Positions 45,794-54,924 of a stretch of 64,000 nucleotides of DNA are shown piece after piece; the first letter of the stretch is position 1, and each line of letters begins with the position of its first letter. The position numbers were made by a program, and so were the translations under genes. Source of the DNA: Acinetobacter sp. C32I (GTDB lineage: Bacteria; Pseudomonadota; Gammaproteobacteria; Pseudomonadales; Moraxellaceae); assembly GCF_023702715.1 (NCBI RefSeq), contig NZ_CP098480.1, positions 2,108,001 through 2,172,000 of the forward strand, given 5' to 3'. The notes under the pieces are model-generated. The model was not told the DNA's origin. It was given only the letters and a program-made list of their open reading frames with translations, and ran no database searches.

Positions 45794-46417
45794 TTATTTC
45801 ATGCCAAAGATCAGCTTTAATCCCAGCAAGGTCATTACCCCACCCGCGATGCGATCAAATATCGATTTTGATTTTAGATAAACTTTACGTGGGCCTTCGG
45901 CTGACAATGCCACCGCAACCAACGAATACCAACCTGCATCAATAAAGAAGCACAGCATTGGCAACACCACATAGTAATAACTTGGAATGTCTTTCGGTAA
46001 TAAGGCGGTAAAAATACTGGCAAGGATAATCGCAATCTTCGGATTACTGAGTTGAGTAATCAGCCCTAAACGAAAGGCTTGTGCATAACTCATCTGATTC
46101 ACAGTGCCATTCACCGCTTCCATTGGTTCTTTAGCATGTTTGATAATTTTATAAGCCAGCCAAAGCAAGTACAGACCACCAAATATTTTTAGTGCGATAT
46201 AAGCAGAAGGTACGGCTAATAAAATTGCCTGCAATCCCATCACAGCCAGCAAACCAAATAAAGCTGCACCGGTGCCTGTTCCCAAGGCGGTAAACAGTCC
46301 ATGCTTGCGAGAAATCGCAATTGAGTTTTTAGCCACATAAATAAATGTAGGACCTGGGCTAATTGCACCCAACATTAACGCCAAAGCAATGGAGCCTAAA
46401 ATCAATAACGATTCCAA
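45794..46417 (-). CDS. LysE/RhtB-family exporter
   Basis: A 207-residue, six-helix protein. LMLGAISPGPTFIYVAKNSIAIS is the conserved PGP-containing start. GGLYLLWLAYKIIKHAKEP and FRLGLITQLSNPKIAIILASIF are the usual second and third conserved segments. It is an inner-membrane exporter of amino acids or related small molecules with unknown substrate. It is the second such gene in the window, but only distantly similar to the one at 34040-34633. Confidence 0.87.
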   Translation of the reverse strand: MESLLILGSIALALMLGAISPGPTFIYVAKNSIAISRKHGLFTALGTGTGAALFGLLAVMGLQAILLAVPSAYIALKIFGGLYLLWLAYKIIKHAKEPMEAVNGTVNQMSYAQAFRLGLITQLSNPKIAIILASIFTALLPKDIPSYYYVVLPMLCFFIDAGWYSLVAVALSAEGPRKVYLKSKSIFDRIAGGVMTLLGLKLIFGMK

Positions 46418-46775
46418 GTGAAACCTCTAGATTAGAATAATTTTCAAATATTAATTTTACTGAAAAAGCATCGCCAGAAGATATAAAAATTTTGACTAAT
46501 CTCAGCAATTTTGTGCGCTTTAATCAATAGAAGTTAATGAGAAAGTCTCAAGCTAGAGCAAAGACTCAATTTACAATGAATATCAAACACTTAAAAATAG
46601 CATATTCATCTTCATCATGGATCGAGTATCCGATTTTTCTATAAAACTAATTTTATGATCAAAATTTGTCATCCATTTTAGTGTAACTTTCATTTATTTT
46701 TAGCGACTTAAATCCCATAATAAATTTATGGAATTAAATTCATTTTCATCAATAACGATAACCGAGGCACATTAG
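46418..46775. other. 358-base upstream region of oleate hydratase
   Basis: A+T-rich divergent gap between the exporter and the hydratase gene. It should contain promoters for both. I see no clear dyad, open frame or RNA gene. Confidence 0.5.
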
Positions 46776-48398
46776 ATGCAAACTAAAAAATTGAAAAATT
46801 TAGACCCTTCACAATCACATCTGTGGATTATTGGCGGAGGTATTGCTGGTATGGCAGCAGCAGCCTTTGCCATTCGTGATGCCAAAGTCCCTGCCCAAAA
46901 CATTCATATTTTAGAAGAGCTTGAGGTCTCAGGCGGTTCAATGGATGGTGGACATAACCCACTCAATCCAAACCATGCATGGGTGACTCGAGGCGGAAGA
47001 ATGTTGACCGATGAAACCTACCTCTGCACATGGGATCTATTCTCTAGCATCCCCTCACTGGAAGATCCCAACATTTCTGTCCGCGAAGAATGCCGTGAAT
47101 TTAATGAAAAAATTAAAACCCATGCCCAAGCCCGCTTAATCGATGCCAACCATGTCATTGCAGAAGCCGAAAAGCTTGGCTTATCCACTTTGAATCGAGC
47201 ACAAATGCTACGCCTGTTGGCACTCAAAGAAGAACGGATTGGCAGTCGCCGTATTGATGAATTTTTTGATGATGCATTTTTCCAAAGCAATTTCTGGCGG
47301 ATGTGGCGCACGACCTTTGCCTTCCAGAAATGGCATAGTGCAGCGGAATTACGCCGCTATTTCTTACGCTTTATTCAGGAATTACCCCGTATTCATACCT
47401 TGGCTGGGGTTAAGCGTACTAAATACAATCAATATGATTCGATGATCTATCCCTTACAACGTTGGTTGGTCGAACAAGGTGTGGATGTCCGTTTTGGTAC
47501 TTATGTCACCGATGCTGATTTTATTGAAGATGAGCAAAGCAAACAACGTAAGGCAAGCAAGCTTTATCTCAATCTCCCAGAAGGGACTGAACAGATTATC
47601 TTAGGTGAACATGATCTCGTCTTATTTACCTTAGGCTCGATTACAGCCGATTCACGTTATGGTGGTCAAAATGATGTGCCAGCCTTAATTCGTGATCGAC
47701 AGGATCATGGCTGGCGCTTATGGGAAACCCTTGCACAAAAAGCACCTGATTTTGGTCGCCCAATGACCTTTAATGGCAATATCGACGAACATAAATGGAA
47801 GTCTTTTACCCTGACCCTGCATGATGATGTGCTGCTTAAACGCATCATTGATTACACAGGTAATGAACCGGGAACGGGTGCACTGATGACTTGGTTTGAA
47901 TCGGGCTGGCATTTATCCATCGTCCTTCCTGCACAGCCACATTTTGCTGACCTACCTGAAGGCAAATTTACTCTATGGGGCTATGGCTTTGAAATTGACC
48001 ACATCGGTGACTACATCAAAAAACCAATGAGTGAAGCCACTGGGCAAGAAATTGTGATTGAGTTAATTCATCAACTCGGATTCGACGATATTTTGGATCA
48101 TGTACTGGCACATAGTGACATTAGCACCGTGATGATGCCCTATGCTTCTGCCCTGTTTGCTTGTCGTAAAGCGGGCGACCGTCCCTTACTGATTCCAGAG
48201 AATGCCGTTAATTTTGCTTTCTTGGGGCAATTTGTGGAGCTGGAAGATGATGTGGTGTTTACCGTGGAATATTCCATCCGTGGTGCCATGCTCGCTATCT
48301 ATCAACTCTTAGGCGTAGATCGTGAAGTTCCGGAAATCTATAACGGCTTGCTCGACCCTAAAGTGGGTTTAAAAGCTTTGGAAACCGTATTTCATTAA
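46776..48398 (+). CDS. ohyA: Oleate hydratase (FAD-dependent fatty acid hydratase)
   Basis: The enzyme adds water to the cis-9 double bond of unsaturated fatty acids, giving 10-hydroxystearate from oleate. It detoxifies host or environmental unsaturated fatty acids. The FAD-binding IIGGGIAGMAAAAFAIRDA lies near residues 18-36. The conserved SGGSMDGGHNP and WVTRGGRML segments, which include active-site residues, follow. FWRMWRTTFAFQKWHSAAE is also typical, and the protein ends at 540 residues, within the family's usual range. No signal peptide. It stands alone between two gaps; no fatty-acid regulator is adjacent. Confidence 0.93.
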   Translation: MQTKKLKNLDPSQSHLWIIGGGIAGMAAAAFAIRDAKVPAQNIHILEELEVSGGSMDGGHNPLNPNHAWVTRGGRMLTDETYLCTWDLFSSIPSLEDPNISVREECREFNEKIKTHAQARLIDANHVIAEAEKLGLSTLNRAQMLRLLALKEERIGSRRIDEFFDDAFFQSNFWRMWRTTFAFQKWHSAAELRRYFLRFIQELPRIHTLAGVKRTKYNQYDSMIYPLQRWLVEQGVDVRFGTYVTDADFIEDEQSKQRKASKLYLNLPEGTEQIILGEHDLVLFTLGSITADSRYGGQNDVPALIRDRQDHGWRLWETLAQKAPDFGRPMTFNGNIDEHKWKSFTLTLHDDVLLKRIIDYTGNEPGTGALMTWFESGWHLSIVLPAQPHFADLPEGKFTLWGYGFEIDHIGDYIKKPMSEATGQEIVIELIHQLGFDDILDHVLAHSDISTVMMPYASALFACRKAGDRPLLIPENAVNFAFLGQFVELEDDVVFTVEYSIRGAMLAIYQLLGVDREVPEIYNGLLDPKVGLKALETVFH

Positions 48399-48419
48399 AT
48401 CTTTCTGAAATACTAAAAT

Positions 48420-48444
48420 GAAGTAGATCTTGGTGATCTACTTC
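48420..48444. other. Hairpin after oleate hydratase
   Basis: Ten-base arms (GAAGTAGATC and GATCTACTTC) around TTGGT, about 20 bases past the stop. It lacks a T run, so it is at best a weak terminator or an mRNA 3' stabiliser. Confidence 0.5.
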
Positions 48445-48494
48445 ATCCACTTGATTATTCCTTAGCTCTAAGTCGAATTTGCTGAGTAGTACGC

Positions 48495-49028
48495 TTATTC
48501 TTGAAGCAGCAGCTTGCCATTTTCTTTCAGTAATTTTCCATCATAGCTATAAATTATCTTCTTCTGAGCAACTTTGCGTTCTTGCTCCTCACTTTCTGGT
48601 GCCCCCATAAAATCAGGCATGCTCACAATAATTTGATTGGGCTTCGCTGAAACTTTGATAAGATCCGAACATGAACCAAAAACAGGCGAAACCGTCACTT
48701 TCTGGTTTGGACTGATTTTCACAAAATTCAGTTGGATGGGACAACCACTGCCGCCAATGTCTTGCACCAAAACCACATCATCCATTTGTAATTTATAAAT
48801 GCCTTCAATCGACAGACCATTATTGCCCTCAATTTTTGGCAACACCATCTTATGATTAAAATATAGCGTTTCTTGCCCAGTCTCAGGACTGACTTTAATT
48901 TGAACTTGCCCATAACGTGTTTTCTTGACGCTTTCCGCAGCAAAAGCAGTCTGTGTAGCAACCAATACCGTGGCAGCAAGCACCAATTTCAACATCTTAT
49001 TTTGTGTCATCATTTTAATTTTACTCAT
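48495..49028 (-). CDS. Secreted protein of unknown function, 177 aa
   Basis: A signal peptide ends near TQTAFA (about residue 30). The mature protein is beta-rich with two cysteines (GSGCPIQLNF and FGSCSDLIK) that could pair in the periplasm. No family is recognised. The ATG at 49028 lies inside the stop region of the upstream gene (8-base overlap) with an AAGGCG site, so translation is probably coupled; a second ATG pair at 49013 is possible. Confidence 0.68.
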   Translation of the reverse strand: MSKIKMMTQNKMLKLVLAATVLVATQTAFAAESVKKTRYGQVQIKVSPETGQETLYFNHKMVLPKIEGNNGLSIEGIYKLQMDDVVLVQDIGGSGCPIQLNFVKISPNQKVTVSPVFGSCSDLIKVSAKPNQIIVSMPDFMGAPESEEQERKVAQKKIIYSYDGKLLKENGKLLLQE

Positions 49029-49629
49029 CGCCTTGTTTAATGATTTTAGGTTTTAAACTACATGGATTTTCAACTTTGATCTCCTGTAGGTAACTCTCTC
49101 CGTCTTCTTTCGCATCATAGCCAAAATTAAACGAGCCATCGCTCTCATCAAAGAAGGTAGAATAGCCAATCTGTCCCATCTCGCTAAACTTTGGATCTTT
49201 TTTACTGATGCTTAAATAAGGCTTGAGTTCAGGCAGTCGGTAAAACACCACTTTGTCATGTTCTTTATCCAATGGCTGTTTGGTCACAAAGCACTTTTTA
49301 TTGGGTGACATTTTTAATAATTCAAAGAATTCCTGCTGCTTATTATTTTGATCATACACTGTAAGGATATGCGCACTGCCAGTTGCACCGAGTTGAAAAC
49401 CGATCAGTTTTGGGGTGAATTGGTAAGCCCTTGCCGTCTTATTCCATTGCGATATTAAGACTTTGTCTTGACCTTTATAGGTTTTAATATAGTCACAGGC
49501 ATCAGTTTTCACATTGCAGTTTCGTTTAATAATTTTGACCTCACCCGCTTGAGCCAAAACTTCGGTTTTAGCCCATAGCGCGCTACTGCAACAGAGCAAA
49601 CTGATTGCTAAAATTAATCTACTTGTCAT
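49021..49629 (-). CDS. Secreted protein of unknown function, 202 aa
   Basis: A signal peptide (cleavage near SALWA, residue 20) is followed by a mature domain with a cysteine pair near its start (NCNVKTDAC) and two further cysteines (KKCFVTKQ, ENPCSLKPK). No family is recognised. It overlaps the next secreted protein by 8 bases, so the two are an operon and may form a periplasmic pair. Confidence 0.68.
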   Translation of the reverse strand: MTSRLILAISLLCCSSALWAKTEVLAQAGEVKIIKRNCNVKTDACDYIKTYKGQDKVLISQWNKTARAYQFTPKLIGFQLGATGSAHILTVYDQNNKQQEFFELLKMSPNKKCFVTKQPLDKEHDKVVFYRLPELKPYLSISKKDPKFSEMGQIGYSTFFDESDGSFNFGYDAKEDGESYLQEIKVENPCSLKPKIIKQGDE

Positions 49630-49732
49630 TTTATAATATACCCAATTGATTTAAGCCGTGGTCTAAGTGCCACAAAATAGACAGCTTATTCTGCTTAGAA
49701 TAGATTGGGAATTCAATGTTTTATTGCTGACC

Positions 49733-50500
49733 TCATCCACATGACGTTGAAAGCACCAAATATAACACCTCACTGCGGAATGAACCATCTGCTTGAATAC
49801 GATAATATTGCTGGGTTTGATCAGATGCCTTGTTCTGTAAATGACGAATAGTCTGAATCGCATATTCAGGGGTTTGCATTCGCGCTGTCCAGCTCTGGAA
49901 CTCTAAATCTAAATATTGCTTTTCAACAGTCTCGACCCTAAAAGCTGCAAATTCAGCAAAGCGCATCCATTCCTGCAAACTATAATTGCGTACATGACTT
50001 GGGTCTCGAATGGTTTCAATGCTCTGAAAGAAGGTATCCATCACTGGATTTGAGTGCCCTAAAATATCGACAATAATCACCTTGCCTTGAGGCGCCAATA
50101 CACGGCGAATTTCCGCCATCGCCTGTGCGACGTTGTGCCAATGATGTGCTGAATAACGGGTAATCACACAATCAAAGCGTTGATCGGCAAAGGGTAAGCT
50201 CTCTGCTGCGCCTTGCTGAGTGATCACATTATTCAAGCCCTTTTGCTTGGCCTGTTGTGCCACCAATTCTACCATCGACGGCGTTAAATCATAAGCCGTT
50301 ACTTGATCGGTAAATGGTGCGATCTGATAACTGACATGCCCACCGCCACAACCTAAGTCCAACACGGTCTTCAATTGATGTGACTGGATCAAATGCTGCA
50401 TTTTTGCAAACTCAACACCTTGCGCATGCACGGTGCTGTTTAAATAGGCTTGGGATTTATCTTGATATTGCTGTTGATTAACTTGATGCTGGGTATTCAT
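49733..50500 (-). CDS. Class I SAM-dependent methyltransferase
   Basis: A UbiE/Methyltransf_11-type enzyme. Motif I is VLDLGCGGGHVSYQIAP. Next come VTAYDLTPSMVELVAQQA, the acidic FDCVITRYSAHHW and the post-core EIRRVLAPQGKVIIVDILG. I use ATG 50500 (AAGGATAAGAAG just upstream), giving 255 residues; an in-frame ATG 48 bases earlier is less likely. The methyl acceptor is unknown. Confidence 0.87.
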   Translation of the reverse strand: MNTQHQVNQQQYQDKSQAYLNSTVHAQGVEFAKMQHLIQSHQLKTVLDLGCGGGHVSYQIAPFTDQVTAYDLTPSMVELVAQQAKQKGLNNVITQQGAAESLPFADQRFDCVITRYSAHHWHNVAQAMAEIRRVLAPQGKVIIVDILGHSNPVMDTFFQSIETIRDPSHVRNYSLQEWMRFAEFAAFRVETVEKQYLDLEFQSWTARMQTPEYAIQTIRHLQNKASDQTQQYYRIQADGSFRSEVLYLVLSTSCG

Positions 50501-50600
50501 CTTCTTATCCTTGCGCTGTGGTTTAGCTTCAAAAATAGCCAACCTCAATCAAAAATAAAAATGATCAATTTTTTATTAATTAATAAAAAATATTTATCAA

Positions 50601-51278
50601 TTAAAGACCAATCAAACTGGCTGCGACATTAATCGCCACCGCCAAGATCACGGTGTTAAAAATAAAAGCCAAGACACAATGAAAAATATTCAGATGTCGG
50701 AGCTCTGAGCTGGTAATCGAGATATCAGCCGTTTGTGCAGAGGTACCAATGATATAACTGAAATAGATAAAATCGAGATAATCAGGTTGATCGGTTTTAG
50801 GAAAATCCAAACCTGCTTCTTGATGACGACTTTTGGCAAGGTAGTAATCATGCGCATAATGAATCGCAAATAACGTATGCAGTAATAACCACGTTGAAAA
50901 AATCGTGCCGATGGTCAGTAAAATCAGGGCACTTTTTAAAATCGGCTGATCTTTAGGCACATGCCCCAATTGCACCACAATCGAAATAAAGCAAATTACA
51001 ATGGCAACCAGCACTACGGTCAAGATCATCCACTTGCCTTCATCTTGTTGCTTGGCGCGTTGTAAAATATGGGTGGCGTCCAAGTGCCACATCATTTTCA
51101 AGGTCAGAAATAAATACAGCCAAATCGCAATATTCCAACCCAACTGTAAGCAGGTTGCCCAATGCCACTGGGTAAGCAGATGCAAAGCCCCATAAATCAA
51201 TAGTCCCAAAGAAAAAGTCGCAGACAAATATGGCCGATACTTTATTCCTTTTAGCAAGCGCGGGATCAATCCTTGCAT
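50601..51278 (-). CDS. DUF1345 membrane protein
   Basis: A 225-residue protein with about five membrane helices. The segment YLDFIYFSYIIGTSAQTADISI is the signature of DUF1345, a family of uncharacterised inner-membrane proteins common in proteobacteria. No domain gives a function. It starts at ATG 51278, divergent from the TetR-family gene. Confidence 0.85.
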   Translation of the reverse strand: MQGLIPRLLKGIKYRPYLSATFSLGLLIYGALHLLTQWHWATCLQLGWNIAIWLYLFLTLKMMWHLDATHILQRAKQQDEGKWMILTVVLVAIVICFISIVVQLGHVPKDQPILKSALILLTIGTIFSTWLLLHTLFAIHYAHDYYLAKSRHQEAGLDFPKTDQPDYLDFIYFSYIIGTSAQTADISITSSELRHLNIFHCVLAFIFNTVILAVAINVAASLIGL

Positions 51279-51412
51279 TTTTCACCTATTTGTATTTTTT
51301 ATGCATGCGTAATTTACCCTTATTTTTTAACACTGTATGGCCTTAGAAAAATCACTCAGAACGGCAATTTAACCGAAATTAAACAAAATAAAGTTTCTCA
51401 GCATATTTACTT

Positions 51413-51428
51413 CGGACAAAAATGTCCG
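51413..51428. promoter_or_regulatory. Candidate TetR-family operator
   Basis: CGGACAAAAATGTCCG is a perfect inverted repeat (six-base arms, four-base spacer) 35 bases upstream of the regulator start. Its size and position suit an operator for the adjacent TetR-type protein. Confidence 0.5.
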
Positions 51429-51462
51429 TTTAATTCACCTTATCTCCCAAGAAATTTGAATC

Positions 51463-52011
51463 ATGGCAAAACGTCAGCAATTGGCAGCGCATAATCGTGA
51501 TGAACTTCTGAATGCGGCTGAAGAAATCTTTCGCAAGCAAGGGGTTCATGTGCCTTTACAAGCCATTATTGATCATGCTGGCGTGGGACGTGCAACCTTT
51601 TACCGTAATTTTGCAGATCGTAAAGCCTTGATGACAGCATTACTGGAACGTGCCATTGAACGTTTGGAACAACGTACGCTTGCCTTACAAGACTTTGATG
51701 ATGGCTTTATTCGTCTGATCGAGGGTCATATCGAACAATTGCCCCATCTGGTGGTTCTGATTGATTACTGGCGCATTATTGATCGGCAAGACCCAATCAT
51801 GCTAAACATTTATGAGCGGCGTGATAAAGCACTGCAACCCTTGATTGATCGCGCCATAAAACACAAATTGTGTCGTCCAGATTTAACGCCACACGATTTT
51901 GCCATGATCACGGCGATTTTGGGTTCCTCATTTCAAGGACATCATGCCTCTGATCAAGTGCGCTTAGCCAAACGAGCAATAGAATTATTATTAAACGGCA
52001 TTAAAGTTTAG
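51463..52011 (+). CDS. TetR/AcrR-family regulator of the adjacent efflux genes
   Basis: The 182-residue protein has the usual N-terminal helix-turn-helix (VPLQAIIDHAGVGRATFYRNFADRKALMTALL, shown in parts near residues 30-60) and a helical ligand domain. It is the first gene of a three-gene unit with an MFS pump (13-base gap) and a membrane fusion protein. A TetR repressor that releases its own operon on binding a toxic compound is the common arrangement. A palindrome at 51413-51428 is the likely operator. The inducer is unknown. Confidence 0.88.
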   Translation: MAKRQQLAAHNRDELLNAAEEIFRKQGVHVPLQAIIDHAGVGRATFYRNFADRKALMTALLERAIERLEQRTLALQDFDDGFIRLIEGHIEQLPHLVVLIDYWRIIDRQDPIMLNIYERRDKALQPLIDRAIKHKLCRPDLTPHDFAMITAILGSSFQGHHASDQVRLAKRAIELLLNGIKV

Positions 52012-52024
52012 TTCGAGGAATAAT

Positions 52025-53671
52025 ATGGATAAAAGCCCTCGCTATCTAGAGACTCCTCCGGATTGGTCTGCCGATGAGCGCCCAACCTTACCAGGCTCGC
52101 CTGCTGCAATTGCACATGCCCGACCAAAACGCTTTGCCTATTTTTTTATTGGTCTGTTTATATGTATTGCAGCCAGTTTAAGTAATGGTTTTATCGTTGC
52201 CAATTTACCGATTTTCCAAGGTGAATATGGTCTCACCCCATCGCAAGCAGCATGGCTACCTGCGGCCTATGTAATGGCCAATGTCAGCTCTAACCTGATT
52301 CTGTTTAAAGCCCGCCAACAATATGGTTTGCGCTTATTTTCAGAAATTGGTCTGTTGGCTTTTATTGGTGTGCTGGTATTACATATCTTTGTTCAAACCT
52401 ATGAAGTTGCCTTATTTGTGCGCTTTATTGCAGGTTTGGCAGCTGCGCCTTTAAGCTCGCTAGGGATGTATTACACCATGCAAGCCTTTGGTAAGGCGGA
52501 TATGGCCAAAGGGATTTATCTGGCCTTCGGCTTTCAGCAACTTGGCCTGCCTTTGGCATGGATCATCTCGCCTTTTCTGCTCAGTGCCAATCAGTGGGAT
52601 GTGATTTATACCTTTGAATTAGGTTTGGCAATTTGTTGTTTTGCCATGGTAGTGGCGTTAAAACTGCCACGCAGCCTACGCTTGGAGGTATTCGAGAAGC
52701 AGGACTTCTTTACCTTTGCCTTGCTTGCACCCGGTTTTGCCTGTCTGTGTATCGTACTCACCCAAGGGCCGATTTTATGGTGGTTCAATAGTCCTTGGTT
52801 GGCCTACACCTTAATCGTCGGTTTTTGTTTGATTGTGTTGGGACTGACTTATGAACACTATCGCAGCAATCCACTGATTATGACTCGTTGGTTAGCCGCA
52901 GGTGATCTGCTCAGTTTTGTGGTCAGTGCCTTCGCCCTACGCTTACTCATGTCAGAACAAAGCTATGCTGCGGTCAACTTCCTTAAGACCATGGGCATGG
53001 GGCCCGACCAGTTTGTACCACTGTATGTGGTGATCTTCTGCGGCACCATTGCAGGTTCGGTATTTAGTGCATTGACCTTTCATCGTGAACGACTGATTCT
53101 GAATTTGTTCCTTGCTGAAATCCTGATTTTGATTGCTTGTGCGCTGGATTATCACCTGACCAGTGATGTACGTCCTGCCAACTTTTACCGCAGTCAATTT
53201 CTCGTCAGCTTTGCAGGTGGTGTGTTTATCGGCCCACTGCTGCTGATGGGCTTTATGCGTACCCTACAACGCGGCCCGCAATATGTGGTGACCTTCATTG
53301 TACTGTTTTCAGCCACACAGAATTTTGGTGGCTTGGTCGGCTCCTCCTTTTTCAACACCTATCAGCAACGCCATACCTATGATTATAAAGTCGAAATCAA
53401 TAGCAATCTTGATCCGACAAATCCAATTGTGGCACAGCGTTTACAGGCCTATCAGCATAGTGCCATGGTCAGTAGCAATGACCCTGTTTTGCAAAATAAC
53501 CAAGCCTTGCAAAACCTGAATAAGGTGGTCACCCGTGAGGCTCAGGTACGTGCCTATAACGATGTAATCGTATTAAACGGTATTTTTGCAGTGGTGTTAT
53601 TGCTGTGGGGGCTATTTAAATATGCACGGGATAAATACAAAACCCGAAAAAATCTGCAAGCAGCCAGTTAG
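52025..53671 (+). CDS. MFS efflux transporter (DHA2/EmrB type)
   Basis: A 548-residue proton-driven exporter with about fourteen predicted membrane helices, the number of the DHA2 group. It has a hydrophilic Pro-rich N terminus of about 38 residues before the first helix. ANLPIFQGEYGLTPSQAAWLPAAYVMAN and RFIAGLAAAPLSSLG resemble motifs of EmrB-like pumps. Long periplasmic segments precede the last helix. A GAGGAATAAT site leads its start. The following HlyD-type gene should supply the adaptor. The substrate range cannot be read from sequence. Confidence 0.9.
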   Translation: MDKSPRYLETPPDWSADERPTLPGSPAAIAHARPKRFAYFFIGLFICIAASLSNGFIVANLPIFQGEYGLTPSQAAWLPAAYVMANVSSNLILFKARQQYGLRLFSEIGLLAFIGVLVLHIFVQTYEVALFVRFIAGLAAAPLSSLGMYYTMQAFGKADMAKGIYLAFGFQQLGLPLAWIISPFLLSANQWDVIYTFELGLAICCFAMVVALKLPRSLRLEVFEKQDFFTFALLAPGFACLCIVLTQGPILWWFNSPWLAYTLIVGFCLIVLGLTYEHYRSNPLIMTRWLAAGDLLSFVVSAFALRLLMSEQSYAAVNFLKTMGMGPDQFVPLYVVIFCGTIAGSVFSALTFHRERLILNLFLAEILILIACALDYHLTSDVRPANFYRSQFLVSFAGGVFIGPLLLMGFMRTLQRGPQYVVTFIVLFSATQNFGGLVGSSFFNTYQQRHTYDYKVEINSNLDPTNPIVAQRLQAYQHSAMVSSNDPVLQNNQALQNLNKVVTREAQVRAYNDVIVLNGIFAVVLLLWGLFKYARDKYKTRKNLQAAS

Positions 53672-53694
53672 TCCTTTTTGATTGAGAAAAGCTT

Positions 53695-54858
53695 ATGTCC
53701 GAACAAGAGAAACCTGAAAATAATAATGCTCAAACCACTGAGCAAAATGAGACAGCTCAAGCAGCCAAGGTGCCTGAGACTGTCGCTCAAATGCCGCCTC
53801 CACCACCACCACCGACCAGTAAACTCATTAAAACTAAACGCTCTACCCTGTGGTGGATGCTACTGGTGTTAATGGTCGGGATCACCATTATTTTATGGGC
53901 GTGGCGCATTGGCCCCTTTCATACGGCGGTTGAACAAACCGACAATAGCTATGTGAAAGGTAAAACCACCATCCTGTCTTCGCAGATCAATGGCTATATC
54001 AAAGATGTCTTAGTCAAAGACTTTGATCAAGTCAAACAGGGTCAGGTGTTGATGCATATTGATGCTACAACCTATGACCAAAAAGTGACGCAAGCAGCAT
54101 CTGGCGTTGAGCAAGCCGAAAACAGTCTTGCTAATCAAACCCAAGCCATTGCGCAACGTCAGGCCGATGTTGTGGCCGCACAAGCCAAACTGGATCAAGT
54201 CAAGGCACAGTATGATTTATCTGTAGCCCAGCTAAAACGCTACCAACAATTGGGCGATAGCGGTGCGGCGTCTAAATCTGAACAAGATAAAGCCGCGGCA
54301 GATGCGCAGAATAATCACGCCTTACTAAAACAAGCCGAAGCCAATATCTTGGTGGCACAAGAAGCTTTAAAAACTGCGCAAGTGGCACAGTCTGGCTTAA
54401 AAGCACAAGTCAATAGTGCACAAGCACAACTCGACCAAGCCAATACCACCAAAGACTACAGCACCATTGTTGCACCACTGGATGGACAATTGGGTGAGGT
54501 CAATCCACGAGTCGGTCAATATGTCGCAGCGGGAACACAATTGCTTTATCTGATTCCGACACAAACGTGGGTGATTGCCAACTTTAAAGAAACCCAAATT
54601 GCCAATATGAAAATTGGGCAAAAAGCATATTTCACCGTCGATGCGATGAATCATCAGAAATTTACAGGACATGTTGAACAGATTTCCCCTGCCGCAGGTT
54701 CAGAATTTAGCGTGCTGAAACCCGACAATGCCACAGGTAATTTCACCAAAGTGGTACAACGTATTTCAGTCCGTATCGCCATCGACCCGAATCAAAAAGG
54801 CATCGAAAACTTACGTCCTGGGATGTCGGTAATTACCTCTGTGGATACCGACTCCTAA
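53695..54858 (+). CDS. HlyD/EmrA-family membrane fusion protein
   Basis: A 387-residue periplasmic adaptor. The acidic, Gln/Pro-rich cytoplasmic N terminus includes a run of prolines (MPPPPPPPTSKL). A single membrane anchor follows near residues 55-75 (LWWMLLVLMVGITIILWAW), then a split lipoyl domain beginning DNSYVKGKTTILSSQI. A long alpha-hairpin of Ala/Gln-rich helices (about 130-250) and a beta-barrel segment (VGQYVAAGTQLLYLIP) come next. With the MFS pump and an outer-membrane TolC-like channel encoded elsewhere it should form a tripartite pump. Confidence 0.91.
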   Translation: MSEQEKPENNNAQTTEQNETAQAAKVPETVAQMPPPPPPPTSKLIKTKRSTLWWMLLVLMVGITIILWAWRIGPFHTAVEQTDNSYVKGKTTILSSQINGYIKDVLVKDFDQVKQGQVLMHIDATTYDQKVTQAASGVEQAENSLANQTQAIAQRQADVVAAQAKLDQVKAQYDLSVAQLKRYQQLGDSGAASKSEQDKAAADAQNNHALLKQAEANILVAQEALKTAQVAQSGLKAQVNSAQAQLDQANTTKDYSTIVAPLDGQLGEVNPRVGQYVAAGTQLLYLIPTQTWVIANFKETQIANMKIGQKAYFTVDAMNHQKFTGHVEQISPAAGSEFSVLKPDNATGNFTKVVQRISVRIAIDPNQKGIENLRPGMSVITSVDTDS

Positions 54859-54924
54859 TACAACACTGACATTCTCAATCAAATCCATTTACAATGTGAT
54901 CAAATCTATTTCTCTTGTTCGAAA

